A stretch of 64,000 nt of DNA from Halanaeroarchaeum sulfurireducens (GCF_001011115.1 NZ_CP008874.1:310001-374000), one strand, 5' to 3'; shown: positions 31,790-40,879, counted from the stretch's first letter. Translations and numbers: made by a program. The notes: generated by a model from the sequence alone, not told the origin.

Positions 31790-31969
31790 ATGACATCGGG
31801 CGACATTCGTGTTCTCCTCGTTCTCGATATCATCCTCTCGGCCATCTACGCGACGATCGTCGTCTGGGGGCTCGAACTGGTGGACATGGCGGCGTTCACT
31901 CTCGAAAACGTCGCCATCGGAACGGTGATTATCGCCACGCTAACCTACATTCTCATCCTTCGGCAGTGA
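31790..31969 (+). CDS. 59-residue membrane protein
   Basis: A small protein with two hydrophobic helices (VLLVLDIILSAIYATIVVWGLEL and FTLENVAIGTVIIATLTYILILRQ) with a short loop and no charged residues in the second, so it should sit in the membrane as a hairpin. ATG 31790 lies 31 bp after the HerA-like ATPase, on the same strand. GC content is like core genes. Function unknown; it may attach the ATPase to the membrane. Confidence 0.6.
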   Translation: MTSGDIRVLLVLDIILSAIYATIVVWGLELVDMAAFTLENVAIGTVIIATLTYILILRQ

Positions 31970-32274
31970 CCGGCCGAGGGCAGGAAGGGGTCGGACGGTT
32001 CCACTGAACTGTTACGCCGCACTACAGACCCAAACAGGGGGGAGCGTCGATTTCGAATTTCCATCGGGAGTTGCCGATGCTACCCGTCCGTTTCGGGAGC
32101 CGATTCGGAGAAAAACGGGCATCGCCGACATGCATATTTTAAGTACAATTCGATAGATGAATTTATTGTATTGATATTTAATTGTAGTCTGTGTGTGAAA
32201 CAAAAGCAAAACAGACGATACGGTATCGTGGCATAGAACGTGGCAGTGACTGGATTCGGGTGTCGCGATAACCG
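31970..32274. promoter_or_regulatory. AT-rich upstream region of the giant surface-protein gene
   Basis: From 32130 the sequence becomes very A/T-rich (ATGAATTTATTGTATTGATATTTAATTG) in contrast to the GC-rich ATPase gene. TATA-like stretches at about 32160-32200 precede the ATG at 32275, but an exact promoter cannot be picked. The same base composition continues in the first third of the gene. Confidence 0.45.
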
Positions 32275-35200
32275 ATGGCGGGTCGTGGCCGGAGCGTAGC
32301 GATCGCTCTGTTAGTGATTGCGCTGGTCGTTAGCACGTCCGGGTCATTTGCCGGTGTTGCCGATGGGACATCCGTAACCACAGCGAACGAGTCAGAAACG
32401 AGGGTGGTTTACCCCGGACAGACGGCGACCGTGCTTAGCGTGGGGGTAGGGAGTGACGATGGGCAGGAATATTCAGCTCAAGTCGAGTTTGGTTCGAATA
32501 TAGTCCCCTTTGGGGCCCTTGATGAGTATGCATATATCAACAACGGAACAGATGATGGGCAATATGATTTAGAGGACGATGTTGTAAAGATCCATAGTAG
32601 AAGTGAATTGGGAGAAGAAGATGAGATTATGATTAACAAATTCAACAGCTCCATAATATATGTTGACGACCCCAATGAAACAAACGAGAACAATTATAAT
32701 ATTTATGATGTATCGGACGACATATATTCAGTAGTGGTTATTTCAGGAGACCCATATATTTCAGATACAGGTGCAACGTACACTACTTTTGAAAATTCAG
32801 AAACGTTTTTATCACCAACAACTCCGGAGGTAAATTACAATCAAAAATTTCCCATTCTTTCTACAGAAGAATCTGTATTAAAATCTAGCAATTCGATATT
32901 GAAAAGCGGGACTGTGGGAATTCTTAAAGAAATCCCACAAAAATATGAATACCACAATGATCAATTTGGATCGTATGGCTATGATTCTGAAATGGATAAA
33001 ACACATGGAGAACCCATCTATAAATCAGGGGGTGATGGCGTTGTTAATTCATCTGAAGACAGAAGAATAACGCCCATTAGTGTTTTCTCTGGAAAAGATG
33101 ACGATAATATCAGCACAGTCAATCTTAATCAACAAATAAAAGCTAAGGTGGATGATAATGATGCCGAGGTAGGAGTTCCCTTATCAGAATTTGAATTCAC
33201 ACCCACAGTAAATGAAATCGATCCAGACGGGGATACACAATCAGCGGAGGGAGTTTTTGGATCAGAAGATCAAATAATAATTGATACAGATAAAGATGCA
33301 TACTATGATAAATCAGAGGATATTGTTATTCAGGGAAATCCTACAGATGGCACCCAATACACCACATCAAATATAAAGGGTGGTTGGGAGTCCGGATACG
33401 ATTTAGCTGGTAATTCATTGATTGTTTTTGATAAAGGGTATAATGGAGGTGCAAATAGTGATGACATAATTATACAAAATGGAGTGGTTGAGATAGGAAC
33501 TGCGGCGGAATATACCGATGAATATACCCCAGTGGAATATTGGGATTCGAGCCTGACTGGGGATTTTAATGCGAACACGGAATCAGCTTATTTTAATGTT
33601 ACTGACAATTCAAATACCTTAGGCGGGCTTGATACCACCGATTTCAGGATTTCAAATTTTGTGGTCAGCTATGACGAAAATACAACAGTTTCGCCCGATG
33701 ATGTAGATGCTGGCGTGACCCTTGATCAATTTTCATCCTCGGAAAAAATCCTCGACGACAACGGTGACGGGAAGTTAAACCTCAGTGAACCCATCATCAT
33801 GAGCGATGATGACAATCTAGACGCGGATAATTCAATTATTGTAGGTGGTACAATTAAAAATAAATCCAACCAATTCCAAATTGAAGGCAATCAAATCACT
33901 CTCCACTATGGCAGTGGCGAGTTTCTCGGCTACGAGCCGATAATTTCAATCAATAATATGTATCCTAATTCGAGTGGTAGCTATAATACAAATGAACTTG
34001 GTTATGGTGAAACGATTGAGCTGAATGAATTTTCTTCAAGTGGCTCTATTGTGGAAGGGTTTTCGTCTACGGAAAGTGAGTTTAAAGACCAAGATGAAAC
34101 ACTTCGTCTGGAGTGGTTTCTAGAAACAAGTGAAACACAAATCGATACTAAGTTACTAGATAGTTGGAGTTTGAATAAATTCTCTCCTCATATAAAATAT
34201 TCACAATCTGCAAACGGTTACCAAGATGGCGGTGCGATTATTGAAGAAAATGATTCCAAAAGTGAATGGAGTTTATACGGCGATCGATTGACAGCCGTCA
34301 CGCTTCACAACAACGGGACGCTCCCCGCGACGGCGGTCGAATCCGTGACCCTTCAGGCCGACGGCGAACAGATCGCATCGTCCTCGACGGACGACGACGG
34401 CGTCTGGACGCTCGAACCGACCGATGGCGGAACAATCGCCACGGGTGAAGCGGCGACGAATCTGTCGGTCTCCGCGACCATCGCCCCCGACGCTCCCTCC
34501 AACGAGACCGTCGACTTCGAGATTTCGTCAGTAGATGACGGTGGGCAGTCGGGTGCGTTCGACGACGGTGACCGGGGCCTGTTCTTCGCCGACGGACCGC
34601 CGGTCGGCGAGATCGCCTCCGGCCCATCGTACCAGGTCGCCGACGCGAGCGCCATCACTGCCGAGGCCACTGCCTATCGCGACCCCGCTTTGAACAACGG
34701 AACCGCCATCGAACTCGCGTTTACGGACGACGTGGATCCGACCACGACGACCCCGAGAGATTTCGCCGTCGAGACGACCGATTCGGCCGCGGCGAATATC
34801 ACGCACCTTGTAGACGACGATGGCGACGGACGACTCGCCCTCACGCTCGAGGAAGATGTCGCACCGTCGACCGTCGAGTCAGTCGCGCTCGCGAACGAGA
34901 GTATGGCGGTCTCGTCGGGAGTACCGATCCCAGGCCAGACGATCGCCGTGGAACCGACCAGCGTGACCATCGACGAGGCGGGCGACACTGCACCTGTCGC
35001 GTACCGGGGCGAACGGGTCGCCGTACTCGCGAACGCGGGGGGAAACGGTACTGCAAACCTCGACGAGGAAATTCGCATCGATCAGGACACGACCGGCGAC
35101 GGGGACGTAAACGAACGACGACTGCTGGGGTCGACCGGCGAGTCGAGCCTCGTTACGGTTTTGGACACCGGGGAATCGAACGCCACGAAGTATCGGGTCA

Positions 35201-37446
35201 CCTTCCAGAGCGAGGACGGCAACGTGGGCGAGGTCGCCTCGTTCCCGGTCGAACCCATCGCGCTCACCGTCACGGCCAACCGGACCAATCTGACGGACGA
35301 TGCAGGCTCGATTTCGGCGATGGTGGGGGCTGCAGATGGGAACCGATCGATCGAGGGCGCGCTGATCGACGCCAAGAACGAAACCGTCCTGGCAACCGAT
35401 GGGGGGACTCTCGACGGCGATGGTGAAGGCGTGGTAACGTTTCCAGTCCACGTGGGCACCCTCGCGATCGACGTAACGGATCTGCGGACTGGTGGTAGGA
35501 ATCGGACGGACACTATCACGGTTCGAAACGAAACGTCCGATGGAACGGTCGAGGACGAAGGCGATACGACTGACACGACTGACACGGGAGACGAAGATGG
35601 CACGACTGATTCGGATAACACGACCGATTCGGATGACACGACTGACTCGGATGACACGACTGACTCGGATGACACGGGGTATGTGAGCGGCACGGGGGAC
35701 ACGAGCGATGGGAGCGGAACGAGCACCACGAGCAATGCGAGCGCTACGAGCGATATGAACCGCACGGAGAACATCACCGTTATGGAGGGAAATGTCACTG
35801 CGACCTTTGCTAGCGAGACATTCGTCGCGCAGCGGGGCGGGCTCACCGAGATCGGGATCCGCCTCAACGGGACGGAGACGGCCACACTGACCGTCGGCGG
35901 GAAGCGCGTCTCGTACCGCGAGGAGATCACCGTCGAGGACGAAAACGGAGACGGCCATGTGGATGTCGAGTTGAACACGCATCGCGCGGGGCGGGGTGCG
36001 GCCGGGGCGGGCGTCGAACTCGCGCCGGGAGAGAACGGGTCGGCATCGGAGGACGAGCTGGTCGCCGTGAATCGCACGGTTCCCAGGACCGGCGGACTCA
36101 CAGCCCCGCTGGGTGGCGGTACCTATCCGCTCGAACTCTCCGTCGCCGGAGAGCTGACCGATATCTCCCAGTTTTCGGTGCGCGGTCGGTCGACGGACGG
36201 TGCGACGACGCTGGTCGCGCCGACGGCCGCCGACCTCGAGTCGGTAGCTGACGTCGAGAACTGGACGACGCCTCGGGAGACCGTAGCCGTGGGTGATCAA
36301 ACTGTGTTCGCGATTGCAGCCTCCGGCCTCGGTGGGTTCCTGACCGAGCGGACGGACCTCAGTCGCGGCTCCCCCGACGCGAGGCGGACCGGGGCGTATC
36401 TCGACCTACACGGGAACGATTCCCAACCGGGTCGCGCGCCCCGGCGGTTGAACGTCTCGAACGCCTCGTCGATTCTCGACGCGAGCGGCGACGCGCTGTA
36501 CGTTCTGGTCCCCTCCGCCGGCGACCCGTCCGTCATCGATGCAGGTGAGGAGTTCGAGGCCACGTTCGTGTTGAACGAGACCTCCCCGTACGTCGACGAC
36601 GAGGATCGCGAATCCGCAGAAACGACGGTCGCGTTCGAACAACCGACGGGGCAGTTTGCCAACCTGAGCGATACCGAAACCCTGGACCTGCCGGCGGTCG
36701 AGACCGCGACCGTATCGGGGGAGACGAATGTCGCCCCCGGAACGATGGTCACGATCACGGTTCGATCGACCGAGGGCGACGACACCTTCGATGGGACGGC
36801 CACGGAAACGGTCTCTGAGGACGACACCTTCGAGGAGATGGCAGCGGGGACGGTCACCGAGGACGACACCTTCGAGGAGATGGCAGCGGGGACGGTCACC
36901 GAGGACGACACCTTCGATGGGACGGCTACGGAAACGGTCTCTGAGGACGACACCTTCGAGGAGACGGCCACGGGGACGGTGACGAAGAACGGAACTTTCG
37001 AGGGGACCATCGACCTCGAGAACTATTCGGCGGGGACCGAATACACGGTGGTCGCGACGGCGAACGGGGGCGAACTCACGGCGGTTCGCACCGGGAGCGT
37101 CACGGAATCGGCCATCGAGCCGGACGCCGCCCAGGCCGTCGGTGGCTCCGCAGCCGGCTCCGGGGGAGCGGCTGGGGGCGGGGCGGCAAGTGGGGGCGGA
37201 GCGAGCGGGGGCGGCAACGAGAATCACGAACCCGACAGTCAGTCGACGACTGAGACGACCACGGAGACAACTGCTGAGACGAGGGAGGGAACCGGACGAC
37301 CGGAATCGGTCGGCGAACGAGCGGCTTCGTTCGTGACGCGGGACGTTCCGGAGTTCATCAGGACCGAGGAAACGAACGTCGTCATCGGCCTCGGCATCGT
37401 GGCGGTGGCCTACGGCCTCATCGGGCTCCGGCGGTTGGCACGGTAG
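32275..37446 (+). CDS. Giant S-layer/adhesin-like surface protein (composite gene)
   Basis: A 1723-residue secreted protein. Residues 1-28 form a signal peptide (MAGRGRSVAIALLVIALVVSTSGSFAG). The region 60-670 is Ser/Asn/Asp/Tyr-rich with little Ala or Val and is encoded by AT-rich DNA (about 32465-34290). It changes sharply to GC-rich sequence with Ig-like units (about 675-1100), a (TDSDDT)-type acidic linker, further beta domains, five 14-residue DDTF repeats, a Gly/Ala/Ser stretch and a final TM helix (NVVIGLGIVAVAYGLIGLRRLAR). Many N-x-S/T sites suggest N-glycosylation. The layout fits an S-layer-associated adhesin of haloarchaea, with a possibly horizontally acquired N-terminal binding domain. 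No PGF motif precedes the TM. ArtA lies 50 bp downstream. Confidence 0.8.
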   Translation: MAGRGRSVAIALLVIALVVSTSGSFAGVADGTSVTTANESETRVVYPGQTATVLSVGVGSDDGQEYSAQVEFGSNIVPFGALDEYAYINNGTDDGQYDLEDDVVKIHSRSELGEEDEIMINKFNSSIIYVDDPNETNENNYNIYDVSDDIYSVVVISGDPYISDTGATYTTFENSETFLSPTTPEVNYNQKFPILSTEESVLKSSNSILKSGTVGILKEIPQKYEYHNDQFGSYGYDSEMDKTHGEPIYKSGGDGVVNSSEDRRITPISVFSGKDDDNISTVNLNQQIKAKVDDNDAEVGVPLSEFEFTPTVNEIDPDGDTQSAEGVFGSEDQIIIDTDKDAYYDKSEDIVIQGNPTDGTQYTTSNIKGGWESGYDLAGNSLIVFDKGYNGGANSDDIIIQNGVVEIGTAAEYTDEYTPVEYWDSSLTGDFNANTESAYFNVTDNSNTLGGLDTTDFRISNFVVSYDENTTVSPDDVDAGVTLDQFSSSEKILDDNGDGKLNLSEPIIMSDDDNLDADNSIIVGGTIKNKSNQFQIEGNQITLHYGSGEFLGYEPIISINNMYPNSSGSYNTNELGYGETIELNEFSSSGSIVEGFSSTESEFKDQDETLRLEWFLETSETQIDTKLLDSWSLNKFSPHIKYSQSANGYQDGGAIIEENDSKSEWSLYGDRLTAVTLHNNGTLPATAVESVTLQADGEQIASSSTDDDGVWTLEPTDGGTIATGEAATNLSVSATIAPDAPSNETVDFEISSVDDGGQSGAFDDGDRGLFFADGPPVGEIASGPSYQVADASAITAEATAYRDPALNNGTAIELAFTDDVDPTTTTPRDFAVETTDSAAANITHLVDDDGDGRLALTLEEDVAPSTVESVALANESMAVSSGVPIPGQTIAVEPTSVTIDEAGDTAPVAYRGERVAVLANAGGNGTANLDEEIRIDQDTTGDGDVNERRLLGSTGESSLVTVLDTGESNATKYRVTFQSEDGNVGEVASFPVEPIALTVTANRTNLTDDAGSISAMVGAADGNRSIEGALIDAKNETVLATDGGTLDGDGEGVVTFPVHVGTLAIDVTDLRTGGRNRTDTITVRNETSDGTVEDEGDTTDTTDTGDEDGTTDSDNTTDSDDTTDSDDTTDSDDTGYVSGTGDTSDGSGTSTTSNASATSDMNRTENITVMEGNVTATFASETFVAQRGGLTEIGIRLNGTETATLTVGGKRVSYREEITVEDENGDGHVDVELNTHRAGRGAAGAGVELAPGENGSASEDELVAVNRTVPRTGGLTAPLGGGTYPLELSVAGELTDISQFSVRGRSTDGATTLVAPTAADLESVADVENWTTPRETVAVGDQTVFAIAASGLGGFLTERTDLSRGSPDARRTGAYLDLHGNDSQPGRAPRRLNVSNASSILDASGDALYVLVPSAGDPSVIDAGEEFEATFVLNETSPYVDDEDRESAETTVAFEQPTGQFANLSDTETLDLPAVETATVSGETNVAPGTMVTITVRSTEGDDTFDGTATETVSEDDTFEEMAAGTVTEDDTFEEMAAGTVTEDDTFDGTATETVSEDDTFEETATGTVTKNGTFEGTIDLENYSAGTEYTVVATANGGELTAVRTGSVTESAIEPDAAQAVGGSAAGSGGAAGGGAASGGGASGGGNENHEPDSQSTTETTTETTAETREGTGRPESVGERAASFVTRDVPEFIRTEETNVVIGLGIVAVAYGLIGLRRLAR
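35569..35684 (+). repeat. Asp/Ser/Thr tandem repeat in the surface-protein gene
   Basis: Codon repeats encoding TDSDDT units (ACTGACTCGGATGACACG-type 18-nt unit) inside the gene; they form a flexible acidic linker between the two main halves of the protein. Confidence 0.7.
36778..36987 (+). repeat. Five 42-nt tandem repeats in the surface-protein gene
   Basis: Five in-frame units of 14 residues: DDTFDGTATETVSE, DDTFEEMAAGTVTE (twice), DDTFDGTATETVSE and DDTFEETATGTVTK. Units 2 and 3 are identical, and 1 and 4 are nearly so, as expected for recent duplications. Copy number may vary between strains. Confidence 0.85.
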
Positions 37447-37496
37447 TGTCCGGGACCGACACCCCTAATTGATGGAGGGACTGAGTGAGTGATGGA

Positions 37497-38372
37497 ATGT
37501 CGGCACTGACTGACGTGCTTGCCTGGGTCGTCGTCGCCGGGTTCATCTCGAGTGCGTTCTTCCAGCGACAGGAGGGACAGCGGGACGTGGGTCGGTTGCT
37601 GGCGAGTGGATCCTGGGTCACGTTTGGCGTCTTCTGGGCGTTGCTGGTCCCGCATTTCGCGTTCGTCCAGATGAGCCCGATCGAAGGGGTACTCAGTGCC
37701 ATCGCCGTGCCGGCGTCGCTGTACGTGGCGTACCTGATCTGGAGCGGTCGCCGCGACTTCGCGACATTGACGCGGGCCATCGCCATCATGGGGATCATCT
37801 ATCTCCCCTTCGAGATGAGTGCGGTTCTCCAGCGGACGGCCATCGAGATGGTGACGACACATACCGAGATGTTGATGACCACAGTGGGCTACGATCCCAC
37901 GGTCATCCAGGGACCGGACGGTCACCGGAGCACGTTCGAGTTCGTCGGCGACGGGCATATCTTCGTGACGACCGTCGTCCTCGCGTGTACTGGGATCGGG
38001 AGCAGCGCGACCGTCAGCGGCCTCGTTCTCGCTCTCGACGCGCCGATCCGTCGCCGCCTGCTCGGTGTGGCCATCGCGGTCCCCGTCATCTACGGATTGA
38101 ACGTGATCCGTGTGGGGTTCATCGCGCTCGCACACGGCCACCAGTGGTTCGCGGACTTCCAGCGTCCCGTCTTCTTCCTGTTCGGCACCGACAACCCGTA
38201 CATGGTCTCCTATCTGATTGCCGACCGGGTCCTGGCCCAGTCGCTGTCGGTGGTCGCGCTCGTCGGGTTGACGCTCGCGCTCTTGCGGCTCCTCCCCGAA
38301 CTCGCGACGATCGTCGAGGACGTACTGTTCTTGGTGACCGGCAAGTCCTACGACATTCGGTCGCTCTTGTAA
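37497..38372 (+). CDS. artA: Archaeosortase A
   Basis: A 291-residue membrane peptidase/transpeptidase-like enzyme that processes PGF-CTERM surface proteins, removing the C-terminal helix and enabling lipid attachment. About eight membrane helices; the catalytic Cys is in VLACTGIGSSAT and the conserved Arg in YGLNVIRVGFIALAHG, with a second Arg/His near HGHQWFADFQRPVFFL. These match archaeosortase/exosortase motifs. An ATG at 37497 is preferred over the GTG at 37485, which adds only MSDG. It begins 50 bp after the giant surface-protein gene, which could be a substrate. Confidence 0.9.
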   Translation: MSALTDVLAWVVVAGFISSAFFQRQEGQRDVGRLLASGSWVTFGVFWALLVPHFAFVQMSPIEGVLSAIAVPASLYVAYLIWSGRRDFATLTRAIAIMGIIYLPFEMSAVLQRTAIEMVTTHTEMLMTTVGYDPTVIQGPDGHRSTFEFVGDGHIFVTTVVLACTGIGSSATVSGLVLALDAPIRRRLLGVAIAVPVIYGLNVIRVGFIALAHGHQWFADFQRPVFFLFGTDNPYMVSYLIADRVLAQSLSVVALVGLTLALLRLLPELATIVEDVLFLVTGKSYDIRSLL

Positions 38373-38453
38373 CGGGGCATCGCTTCGCCGTCGAAGAAGA
38401 CGGTCGCGACGCGAACCCGGGACGTTCTTGCATTCGGCCCCCGAGGTCCGCAC

Positions 38454-39134
38454 GTGAACCGCCAGGAATCGTTCCTCGCTGGAGTTCGCGACGTGGCACC
38501 GGCGCTGATCGGTAACGTGCCCTTCGGCGTCATCGTCGGCGTCACGGCGGTGAGCGTCGGCTTCGACCCCTTCGAGGCCGTCGCGATGTCGGGGCTGATG
38601 TTCGCCGGCGCCGCCCAGCTCGCGATGATCGACCTGCTGGGCGAGGCCGCACCCCTCGCCATCGTCGTGCTCACCGGACTCGTCGTAAACCTCCGATACG
38701 TGATGTACAGTGCCTCTATCAGCCGATACTTCGCGGAGTACGGTCCCCGCTGGCGTGCCGTTCTGCCGGCGTTGCTCATCGACATCACCTTCGCGATGAC
38801 GGTGACGAAAGCGGACGACGATCCCGACGTCGATACGGCGGCCTACTACCTCGGCGTCGGGATGCCGCTCTGGGTCGTGTGGGTCACCGCGACCGCCGCG
38901 GGCGCGGTCCTGGGGGCCGGCGTCCCGGCGTCCTGGAACCTGGAGTTCGCCGTTCCCCTGGTATTTCTGGCGCTGCTCGCACCCGCAATCAAGGATCGAT
39001 CGACCGCCGTCGCTGGGGGCGTCGGCGGCGTCGTCGCCGTTGCCCTGGCTGGTGTCGCGTTCAACGCGGGCCTGCTCGTCGCGGCTGTCGCCGGCGTCTC
39101 TGCCGGCGCAATCGCGGGACGGTGGGAACGATGA
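38454..39134 (+). CDS. azlC: AzlC-family branched-chain amino acid exporter, large subunit
   Basis: A 226-residue inner-membrane protein with about five helices and the AzlC signature FEAVAMSGLMFAGAAQLAMIDLL and LVVNLRYVMYSASISRYF. With the small AzlD subunit it forms a transporter that exports leucine-type amino acids or analogues in bacteria. The start is GTG 38454, preceded by a short spacer after artA. The stop overlaps the ATG of the azlD gene by 4 nt, so the two are co-translated. Confidence 0.9.
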   Translation: MNRQESFLAGVRDVAPALIGNVPFGVIVGVTAVSVGFDPFEAVAMSGLMFAGAAQLAMIDLLGEAAPLAIVVLTGLVVNLRYVMYSASISRYFAEYGPRWRAVLPALLIDITFAMTVTKADDDPDVDTAAYYLGVGMPLWVVWVTATAAGAVLGAGVPASWNLEFAVPLVFLALLAPAIKDRSTAVAGGVGGVVAVALAGVAFNAGLLVAAVAGVSAGAIAGRWER

Positions 39135-39469
39135 CGAGTACCCTCTCGACCACCACGATCTGGGTCGTCATTATCGCGGCCAGCGTGGGCACCTATCTGT
39201 TGCGGGTGTCCGTCGTGGCGATACTCGGCCGGGCCGACTCCGTCCCCGCCCGCTTCAAATACGTGCTCGGATTCGTCCCCGCGGCAGTCCTCGCCGCCCT
39301 CGTCGTGCCGCCGGTGCTGGCGCCCGACGGAACGCTCGCCATCTCGGCAAGCAACCACCGGCTCTTTGCCGGGGGCGTCGCTGCCCTGGTCGCCTGGCGC
39401 ACCGAGAACATGCTGGCGACCATCGCGGTCGGAATGGGTGTCCTCTGGGCGCTTACCTGGCTGATCTAG
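39131..39469 (+). CDS. azlD: AzlD-family transporter subunit
   Basis: A 112-residue membrane protein with three to four helices, RYLPF-like N-terminus replaced by TYLLRVSVVAILGRADSVP, and FVPAAVLAALVVPPVL, NHRLFAGGVAALVAW characteristic of AzlD. It overlaps azlC by 4 nt. The C-terminal Ile codon overlaps by a few bases the 3' end of the convergent RNase R-like gene (both ends at 39466-39469). Confidence 0.88.
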   Translation: MTSTLSTTTIWVVIIAASVGTYLLRVSVVAILGRADSVPARFKYVLGFVPAAVLAALVVPPVLAPDGTLAISASNHRLFAGGVAALVAWRTENMLATIAVGMGVLWALTWLI

Positions 39470-40743
39470 TCCTCGACGATCTCGATGCCTCGGTTGTTGA
39501 CCGCGTCCGGGTCGAGGCCCACCTCTTCGAGGAAGTTCCGATACTCGCGTTCGGCCTGTTCTCCGGCTTTCTGTCGCTCGCTCGCCCGATCGCAGAGTTC
39601 GATGAGGTTCTCCGGGACGTCGTTCTGGTAGACGATCCAGTGGTTGATGAGATCGGACATGCGCCGGATCGGGCTGGTGAAGTGGCCGTAGATCTCGAAG
39701 TTGAGGGCGTGGTGGCCGCCGAAGGGGTCGTTCATGTACTTCGCGCGCGGCATCACCTTCATCACGGCCCACTGGATCTTGCCCAGCTGGCGTTCGGGCG
39801 CCTGCTCGAGGGTCGCGTTGACCGCCTTGCGCGGGTCGTCCCACGAGTCGCCCGGGATGGAGACTCCCTCGAGGTCCTGGATCTCCCTGAGTGCCTCGTC
39901 CCACTCGTCGGGAGTTGGCTGGGGGTGCACCCGATAGACGGCCTCGACGCCGCGGGACCACATGAGTTCGTGCGTGACCGCCTTGTTGGCTTTGAGCATC
40001 GACTCCTCGATGATGGTGTGGGCGCGGTCGCGGCGAGGATTGAGCACGAGCGACCCGTCCTCCTTGCGGATCTCGTGCATTCGGTCGGCGAGTTGCCAGA
40101 CGAGTTCGATATCGTCGTGCAGGGGGGCCTCCGGATCGTCCAGGCGCTCTTCGGCCTGGGAGTAGGTCAGCCGCTCGTCGCTTTCGATGACCGACTTGTA
40201 GATGTCGATGGTGTCGAACGAGAGCGTCTCTTTATCGAGGTGCATCTCGACGGTGTGGGCCAGTCGGTCCTCCGCCGGCACGAGCGAACAGACCGTCTCC
40301 GCCAGCTCCGGCGGGAGCATGTGGATGGTGTATCCGGGCAGGTAGACAGTGTTGCCCCGGCGGATCGCCTCGTCCCACATCGCGGTCTCGGGCGTGACGT
40401 AGTGGGTGACGTCGGCGATATGTACCCAGAGGACGAATTCGTCCTCGCGCTCCTCGATGGAGATGGCGTCGTCGAAGTCCTGGGCGTCGACTGGGTCGGT
40501 CGTCCAGGTCGTCATCTCGCGGAGGTCGGCCCGTTCGTCCACCTCAGCCTGAATGTCGCCCGCGACGTCACCGGTCGCCTCATCGGCCTCCTCGAGGACC
40601 TCGGCGGGAAATGCGTCGCTTATCTCGAACTTCTCGAAGAGGTCCTCCCGTTTGTTCTCCAGTTGCCTGGCGAGGTCCTCGGGGACCTCGACCGGTCCCT
40701 GGGCCTCGGCAGTCCCGGCTTCCGCCTGGGCGTCGTTGGTCAT
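39466..40743 (-). CDS. rnr: RNB-domain exoribonuclease (RNase R-like)
   Basis: A 425-residue RNB protein. The central catalytic motif DDAISIEEREDEFVLWVHIADVTHYV contains the conserved Asp pair of the RNase II/R active site; APEVRRGNTVYLPGYTIHMLPPELAETVCSLVPAEDR-like segments follow (QTAMWDEAIRRGNTVYLPGYTIHMLP). It degrades RNA from the 3' end. The protein is about half as long as bacterial RNase R because N-terminal cold-shock and C-terminal S1 domains are not visible, as is usual for haloarchaeal members. ATG 40743 is chosen because upstream residues come from a repeat. Cut at the 3' end by the neighbouring azlD (convergent). Confidence 0.9.
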   Translation of the reverse strand: MTNDAQAEAGTAEAQGPVEVPEDLARQLENKREDLFEKFEISDAFPAEVLEEADEATGDVAGDIQAEVDERADLREMTTWTTDPVDAQDFDDAISIEEREDEFVLWVHIADVTHYVTPETAMWDEAIRRGNTVYLPGYTIHMLPPELAETVCSLVPAEDRLAHTVEMHLDKETLSFDTIDIYKSVIESDERLTYSQAEERLDDPEAPLHDDIELVWQLADRMHEIRKEDGSLVLNPRRDRAHTIIEESMLKANKAVTHELMWSRGVEAVYRVHPQPTPDEWDEALREIQDLEGVSIPGDSWDDPRKAVNATLEQAPERQLGKIQWAVMKVMPRAKYMNDPFGGHHALNFEIYGHFTSPIRRMSDLINHWIVYQNDVPENLIELCDRASERQKAGEQAEREYRNFLEEVGLDPDAVNNRGIEIVED

Positions 40744-40760
40744 CTTTCCTCCGAGGCGGA

Positions 40761-40850
40761 AACCCCGCAGTTTACGGCGTTGACGAGACGCTTCGCGTCT
40801 CGTTCGCACACCAGAACGCTTCGCGTTCTGGGGACGGGGAGGAAGCCGAC
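40761..40850 (+). repeat. Double-hairpin repeat, subfamily I, copy 2
   Basis: Reverse-complement relative of 3031-3115: hairpins 40783-40803 (ACGAGACGC-ttc-GCGTCTCGT) and 40811-40831 (CCAGAACGC-ttc-GCGTTCTGG), preceded by GCAGTTTACGGCG and followed by GGGACGGGGAGGAAGCCGAC, which resembles the last bases of the IS605-type right end (GCGGGGAGGAAGTCAA). It borders the start codon of the RNase R-like gene. Confidence 0.75.
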
Positions 40851-40879
40851 ACGGTCCTGTGCAACTGCCGGAATCGGCA

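Noticed and set aside
32470-34290. Separate AT-rich gene in front of the surface-protein gene
   Set aside because: The reading frame is continuous from the signal peptide at 32275 through 37446 without stop, so a single composite gene is the simplest view.
35569-35684. CRISPR array
   Set aside because: The repeats are in-frame codon repeats (TDSDDT) without spacers. No CRISPR pattern occurs elsewhere in the window.
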